This document shows positions 57,641 to 64,000 of a stretch of 64,000 nt of DNA, in pieces. Made by a program: the position numbers and the translations under genes. Below the pieces are notes generated by a model. The model was not told the DNA's origin. It worked only from the letters and a program-made list of their open reading frames with translations, and did not search any database. Position 1 is the first letter of the stretch. Each line of letters begins with the position of its first letter. Source of the stretch: Schistosoma haematobium (Eukaryota; Platyhelminthes; Trematoda; Strigeidida; Schistosomatidae); the NCBI RefSeq assembly GCF_000699445.3, contig NC_067196.1, positions 4,973,616-5,037,615 on the forward strand, given 5' to 3'.

Positions 57641-58724
57641 TAGGAGTCGTATTCCAAAAATTCTTGTACAGGCCTACTGTGGAGTGTATGGTTACTTGCA
57701 AAATAGTCTTGATGGTTAGACTTGTGGTGGATCAGACGATATACAAACGCAAAAAGTATCAACAAAGTTAATAAAAAGCAATAGTAATATTAATATATAT
57801 CAGTTAAATGTTACAAATACAATAAAAATGGGACTTTACTTAAGTTCACCCAAAATGATGCGTGTTCGGCTTTAATCTGGTACAATAAATCCACAATTAA
57901 AGATGCTTGATAATTCCAAACGTATCGATGAACTCCCCAGGGTGTAATCCAAAGTAAGGTATGGTGTATTCGCTCTCACAGTCTATGAATGTAAATAATA
58001 TTTATTTTAGATCATAGTTAACTCAATCTCAAATGAAAACAGAACGGGGAATGTGAGAGAAGCAGTGTATTTGTTAACCAGCAACGATATATCACGCTAT
58101 GTAGTATCACAACGGAAAAAGTCTTCAAGGTCATTTACTTAAACAACAGGTACAATCATTTAATGATAAATTTACATGCAGTGAGAAATTGACAGAACAA
58201 ATACAAATAATATTAAAAACTATTTACAAGATAAGCTTATCAAACTTATCTCCACAGACTGGTAGCCTTTGTTATGGCTATTTACGTTAGCGTGAGAGAG
58301 GTCTGCTGCGCGTAACTGGAAGGAGTTGGGACTGTTATTACACATGCGAGCCGTTTGACAATGGTATAACAAGCTATATTTATACGAATTATGAATAGAA
58401 ATAATATAAATTCGGAAATAAAGATTTAGTGATATCCATGGCAGAATAAATTTCAAAACAAGGAATCTTTATTCTTGCTCTATTTTTAGGATGAACTATG
58501 AGTATGAAAGTGACATAGTAGTTAAGGCGTCCAACTTCCGGAAAGTTAGTCAGTCTTAAAACTAGGGCTCATTTTGCCTGCATCGGATTGAACAACCGGA
58601 TAATATCGTTGGTCAATTTTTGATGTTTACAACTACAGTTGATAAGTGTCCATTCTGTGAGAATTGCTTTGGTAATGTCGGCAATTCATAAGCATTTTTA
58701 AACAGGGATGGATAGTAACCAGAA

Positions 58725-58782
58725 GTGAAATCCAGAAAGCGTGTTACGTCCTATTTGGGACTCACCAACTAGATTTACCTGC
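58725..58782 (-). ncRNA. Degenerate hammerhead ribozyme, unit 3
   Basis: Same as the unit 1 and 2 copies. Confidence 0.6.
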
Positions 58783-59392
58783 ATCCCACAGTTAATGTTC
58801 ACCCCGAAATTAGAGCCATTCGCTTCAAACACCATCACGTTGTCTACTTAGCTAATCAGTTCAGATAGTCAACTGACTTTTGCAATGGGGAGAAATCTAA
58901 TTCCTTTATATTAGTTGCTCTCTAAATCGTCCCATTATGTTTACAACTGTAATTCATCAGTCTATTTTTACTATTATTATAAAATATAGGCTAAATATGA
59001 ACAAACTTCATCTCATGTAAAATGTTCTGTAGCGTTGAAAGCGTCTATCTATATGATTAAAAGAAGAATATCTCTTAGATTATTTACCAACGTAAGATAA
59101 CCTAAATAAAAGCTAAGTCCACAATAACTGCCAACAATTGAAATGAAAACTAAGAGAATATAACAATTCGAAAAACCGTCACATCTAAACAGAAATTCAA
59201 TGAATGTACAAAACCTGAATAGAACTATTAGAATATATTTCACATTACAAGTTCATGTCAACACACCCAATAATAACGCACAATTAAATTGAGATAAGCA
59301 TGACATATTCAAATAATGAAGAAATAGAGATCAGAGGTCAAACAAAACAAAACAAAACAAAAAGCAAATAGAAAACAGACTTAACAACTAAC

Positions 59393-59558
59393 CTGATTTA
59401 AAACAATACGAAGTGAATTTAAAACTTGTTGATGTTCACCCCATAGTGCACATCTATATTTCACATGACATAACTGTTGACAACGCCAAAAAACTAGATT
59501 GGCAAACGCTGGAGAATCATAAGACAATGCATTGTAGTGATTCACTAGGTCAATATAT
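59393..59558 (-). CDS. RPAP1-like exon, unit 3
   Basis: Protein-identical to the unit 2 exon, with the same acceptor and donor. The flanking intronic base that gives ATT in unit 2 gives ACT in units 3 and 4. Confidence 0.6.
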
Positions 59559-60198
59559 CTATACAGTAAAAAACAAAAGCGAGTAGTGGCACACATGATT
59601 ATCTATAAAGATCCGAACGGTGCGTTAACTAAATATACCGTTCATTTACCTGGTATTTAAACACATTTTCGAAATTAGAGCTAGTGATAATTTCTGGTCC
59701 CTTAAATCAAAGTGGGTAAGATTTAAAAACTCCGACACTGCAATACCTGAATATCAAATATTCAAACTTCTATAAAATACGTATTTTGCATTATTGAAGA
59801 AACTGATACTTCATCCATACAATTTGAATTTCAGTCGGTCAGTGCAACAATCAAATGCTTTGTTCATTCATTCACCCAATCTCACAGTAGTTTCAAGTAA
59901 CATTTAGAAAATACATTCACTGAATACATGTCTAAAGCATGATTATTACACATATACATATACCCCATTTACTTTTCCTTGCTCGAGGTACTTACCTACT
60001 ATATAAATGTTAGGACAGTGCAATCGATATTTACATCATTTATACAACTAGTAACTCCCATTGACTTTCAAGTATTTTTTAATGAACAGTCGAAAAGTGG
60101 AAGAAAAATCCAACTACTGCAAAAAGCACACTGAGCAAAGTGAAGAATACATATTTACTGTCTTTTCCGTGTTACAGACAATATTAGCAGTTAGAAAG

Positions 60199-60641
60199 CA
60201 CTAAAACAAGTGGAGCCAAGAAATTTCGGGCATATTGAAGTCACCACAAATAAGCTCGCCTGTGAATGGGAGGGATGATGCTAGTGTGAATACCTCCTAT
60301 AATACTGCTATGGATAAGAGTATCTCGGATAAAGTCGTCGTAACCCTCGCGGGTGTGAGATGAGTTTGAAGTGAGGGATTGAATGTTCTTCATTAGCTCG
60401 GTATTTTGATAGCTAGACTTAGTGGGAGATGTATCAAATGAGCTAGTGAAGTTGATTGGGAGTTTACCCAAGGGGAAAGGGTCGGAGTACTCTCTGATGG
60501 AAATTGTACGGAGGAAACAAATTTATGGTTTGCATGTGGTTTGAAATAACTTGGGCTATATGCTTCAACAGAGGTGTCACTAGGAGTCGTATTCCAAAAA
60601 TTCTTGTACAGGCCTACTGTGGAGTGTATGGTTACTTGCAA
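60199..60641 (-). pseudogene. Non-LTR endonuclease fragment, unit 3
   Basis: An extra G in the CAAGGGGAAAGG run splits the frame compared with units 1 and 2. The upstream part (VTIHSTVGLYKNFWNTTPSD) and the downstream part are now in different frames. Confidence 0.6.
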
Positions 60642-61662
60642 AATAGTCTTGATGGTTAGACTTGTGGTGGATCAGACGATATACAAACGCAAAAAGTATC
60701 AACAAAGTTAATAAAAAGCAATAGTAATATTAATATATATCAGTTAAATGTTACAAATACAATAAAAATGGGACTTTACTTAAGTTCACCCAAAATGATG
60801 CGTGTTCGGCTTTAATCTGGTACAATAAATCCACAATTAAAGATGCTTGATAATTCCAAACGTATCGATGAACTCCCCAGGGTGTAATCCAAAGTAAGGT
60901 ATGGTGTATTCGCTCTCACAGTCTATGAATGTAAATAATATTTATTTTAGATCATAGTTAACTCAATCTCAAATGAAAACAGAACGGGAATGTGAGAGAA
61001 GCAGTGTATTTGTTAACCAGCAACGATATATCACGCTATGTAGTATCACAACGGAAAAAGTCTTCAAGGTCATTTACTTAAACAACAGGTACAATCATTT
61101 AATGATAAATTTACATGCAGTGAGAAATTGACAGAACAAATACAAATAATATTAAAAACTATTTACGAGATAAGCTTATCAAACTTATCTCCACAGACTG
61201 GTAGCCTTTGTTATGGCTATTTACGTTAGCGTGAGAGAGGTCTGCTGCGCGTAACTGGAAGGAGTTGGGACTGTTATTACACATGCGAGCCGTTTGACAA
61301 TGGTATAACAAGCTATATTTATACGAATTATGAATAGAAATAATATAAATTCGGAAATAAAGATTTAGTGATATCCATGGCAGAATAAATTTCAAAACAA
61401 GGAATCTTTATTCTTGCTCTATTTTTAAGATGAACTATAAGTATGAAAGTGACATAGTAGTTAAGGCGTCCAACTTCCGGAAAGTTAGTCAGTCTTAAAA
61501 CTAGGGCTCATTTTGCCTGCATCGGATTGAACAACCGGATAATATCGTTGGTCAATTTTTGATGTTTACAACTACAGTTGATAAGTGTCCATTCTGTGAG
61601 AATTGCTTTGGTAATGTCGGCAATTCATAAGCATTTTAAACAGGGATGGATAGTAACCAGAA

Positions 61663-61720
61663 GTGAAATCCAGAAAGCGTGTTACGTCCTATTTGGGACT
61701 CACCAACTAGATTTACCTGC
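61663..61720 (-). ncRNA. Degenerate hammerhead ribozyme, unit 4
   Basis: Same as the other unit copies. Confidence 0.6.
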
Positions 61721-62330
61721 ATCCCACAGTTAATGTTCACCCCGAAATTAGAGCCATTCGCTTCAAACACCATCACGTTGTCTACTTAGCTAATCAGTTC
61801 AGATAGTCAACTGACTTTTGCAATGGGGAGAAATCTAATTCCTTTATATTAGTTGCTCTCTAAATCGTCCCATTATGTTTACAACTGTAATTCATCAGTC
61901 TATTTTTACTATTATTATAAAATATAGGCTAAATATGAACAAACTTCATCTCATGTAAAATGTTCTGTAGCGTTGAAAGCGTCTATCTATATGATTAAAA
62001 GAAGAATATCTCTTAGATTATTTACCAACGTAAGATAACCTAAATAAAAGCTAAGTCCACAATAACTGCCAACAATTGAAATGAAAACTAAGAGAATATA
62101 ACAATTCGAAAAACCGTCACATCTAAACAGAAATTCAATGAATGTACAAAACCTGAATAGAACTATTAGAATATATTTCACATTACAAGTTCATGTCAAC
62201 ACACCCAATAATAACGCACAATTAAATTGAGATAAGCATGACATATTCAAATAATGAAGAAATAGAGATCAGAGGTCAAACAAAACAAAACAAAACAAAA
62301 AGCAAATAGAAAACAGACTTAACAACTAAC

Positions 62331-62496
62331 CTGATTTAAAACAATACGAAGTGAATTTAAAACTTGTTGATGTTCACCCCATAGTGCACATCTATATTTC
62401 ACATGACATAACTGTTGACAACGCCAAAAAACTAGATTGGCAAACGCTGGAGAATCATAAGACAATGCATTGTAGTGATTCACTAGGTCAATATAT
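62331..62496 (-). CDS. RPAP1-like exon, unit 4
   Basis: Protein-identical to units 2 and 3. On the minus strand it is the most upstream copy visible. Whether the rest of an RPAP1 gene lies to the right of the window is unknown. Confidence 0.6.
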
Positions 62497-63136
62497 CTAT
62501 ACAGTAAAAAACAAAAGCGAGTAGTGGCACACATGATTATCTATAAAGATCCGAACGGTGCGTTAACTAAATATACCGTTCATTTACCTGGTATTTAAAC
62601 ACATTTTCGAAATTAGAGCTAGTGATAATTTCTGGTCCCTTAAATCAAAGTGGGTAAGATTTAAAAACTCCGACACTGCAATACCTGAATATCAAATATT
62701 CAAACTTCTATAAAATACGTATTTTGCATTATTGAAGAAACTGATACTTCATCCATACAATTTGAATTTCAGTCGGTCAGTGCAACAATCAAATGCTTTG
62801 TTCATTCATTCACCCAATCTCACAGTAGTTTCAAGTAACATTTAGAAAATACATTCACTGAATACATGTCTAAAGCATGATTATTACACATATACATATA
62901 CCCCATTTACTTTTCCTTGCTCGAGGTACTTACCTACTATATAAATGTTAGGACAGTGCAATCGATATTTACATCATTTATACAACTAGTAACTCCCATT
63001 GACTTTCAAGTATTTTTTAATGAACAGTCGAAAAGTGGAAGAAAAATCCAACTACTGCAAAAAGCACACTGAGCAAAGTGAAGAATACATATTTACTGTC
63101 TTTTCCGTGTTACAGACAATATTAGCAGTTAGAAAG

Positions 63137-63580
63137 CACTAAAACAAGTGGAGCCAAGAAATTTCGGGCATATTGAAGTCACCACAAATAAGCTCGCCTG
63201 TGAATGGGAGGGATGATGCTAGTGTGAATACCTCCTATAATACTGCTATGGGTAAGAGTATCTCGGATAAAGTCGTCGTAACCCTCGCGGGTGTGAGATG
63301 AGTTTGAAGTGAGGGATTGAATGTTCTTCATTAGCTCGGTATTTTGATAGCTAGACTTAGTGGGAGATGTATCAAATGAGCTAGTGAAGTTGATTGGGGA
63401 GTTTACCCAAGGGGAAAGGGTCGGAGTACTCTCTGATGGAAATTGTACGGAGGAAACAAATTTATGGTTTGCATGTGGTTTGAAATAACTTGGGCTATAT
63501 GCTTCAACAGAGGTGTCACTAGGAGTCGTATTCCAAAAATTCTTGTACAGGCCTACTGTGGAGTGTATGGTTACTTGCAA
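63137..63580 (-). pseudogene. Non-LTR endonuclease fragment, unit 4
   Basis: A second extra G (TTGGGGAG) combines with the unit 3 type change, so a single 133-codon frame runs from 63580 to 63179, ending just before the GDFN block, which is in another frame. Confidence 0.6.
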
Positions 63581-64000
63581 AATAGTCTTGATGGTTAGAC
63601 TTGTGGTGGATCAGACGATATACAAACGCAAAAAGTATCAACAAAGTTAATAAAAAGCAATAGTAATATTAATATATATCAGTTAAATGTTACAAATACA
63701 ATAAAAATGGGACTTTACTTAAGTTCACCCAAAATGATGCGTGTTCGGCTTTAATCTGGTACAATAAATCCACAATTAAAGATGCTTGATAATTCCAAAC
63801 GTATCGATGAACTCCCCAGGGTGTAATCCAAAGTAAGGTATGGTGTATTCGCTCTCACAGTCTATGAATGTAAATAATATTTATTTTAGATCATAGTTAA
63901 CTCAATCTCAAATGAAAACAGAACGGGAATGTGAGAGAAGCAGTGTATTTGTTAACCAGCAACGATATATCACGCTATGTAGTATCACAACGGAAAAAGT

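Larger units (their letters stand above)
52482..64000. repeat. 2.94-kb tandem array, 3.9 copies, open at window end
   Basis: Units start at TTGACAATGGTATAACAAGC: 52482, 55420, 58355 and 61294, lengths 2938, 2935 and 2939, with the fourth unit cut by the window end. Units differ by a few single bases and 1-4-base indels. Units 3 and 4 share variants absent from units 1 and 2 (for example GAGTAGTGGC against GAGTAATGGC). Each unit has, left to right, a Smα-like SINE with a hammerhead-like core, an RPAP1-like exon (minus strand), and a non-LTR endonuclease fragment (minus strand). A further minus-strand open frame (CNNSPNSFQLRAADLSHANV), not assigned, closes units 1-3 and begins the next unit. 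Confidence 0.97.

Overview
The window looks like AT-rich, repeat-dominated nuclear DNA of a parasitic flatworm, most likely a blood fluke (Schistosoma). I infer this from recognisable schistosome-type repeats: an Smα-like SINE carrying a hammerhead-ribozyme-like core, RTE and CR1/jockey-type non-LTR elements, Ty3/gypsy LTR elements with retroviral-type zinc knuckles, a Penelope-like element and a Merlin-type DNA transposon. The host gene pieces are split by long introns. Species, chromosome and all homology calls are from reading alone; no search was run.

Layout. 1-690 is a dead non-LTR reverse transcriptase tail. 1200-4020 is a decayed gypsy element whose pol stops abruptly at a satellite. 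4021-16341 is a head-to-tail array of 19.2 copies of a 643-bp unit with higher-order structure. 17747-19020 is a Penelope-like remnant. 20430-26737 (minus strand) holds three exons of a muscleblind-like CCCH zinc-finger gene, with SINEs and short RTE-derived elements in its introns. 24.4-33.3 kb is otherwise a graveyard of retroelement pieces.

33723-41266 is a three-level nest: a minus-strand LTR element (A) contains a plus-strand gag-only LTR element (B, 5-bp target duplication), which contains a nearly full-length RTE element (11-bp target duplication). A Merlin transposase remnant follows at 41.6-42.1 kb.

43587-48054 holds exon-like segments of an unidentified coiled-coil gene. One segment is the inverted counterpart of about 370 bp of the 643-bp satellite unit, and the next 1.84 kb is duplicated as a near-perfect inverted repeat around a 412-bp spacer. 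49566-51021 (minus) holds two exons that read like the N terminus of the golgin GM130. 52482 to the window end is a second tandem array, of a 2.94-kb unit containing one RPAP1-like exon, a degenerate Smα/hammerhead SINE and a non-LTR endonuclease fragment.

The genes do not form a pathway. The common theme is capture of exon-bearing host DNA, with embedded transposons, into tandem or inverted amplifications.
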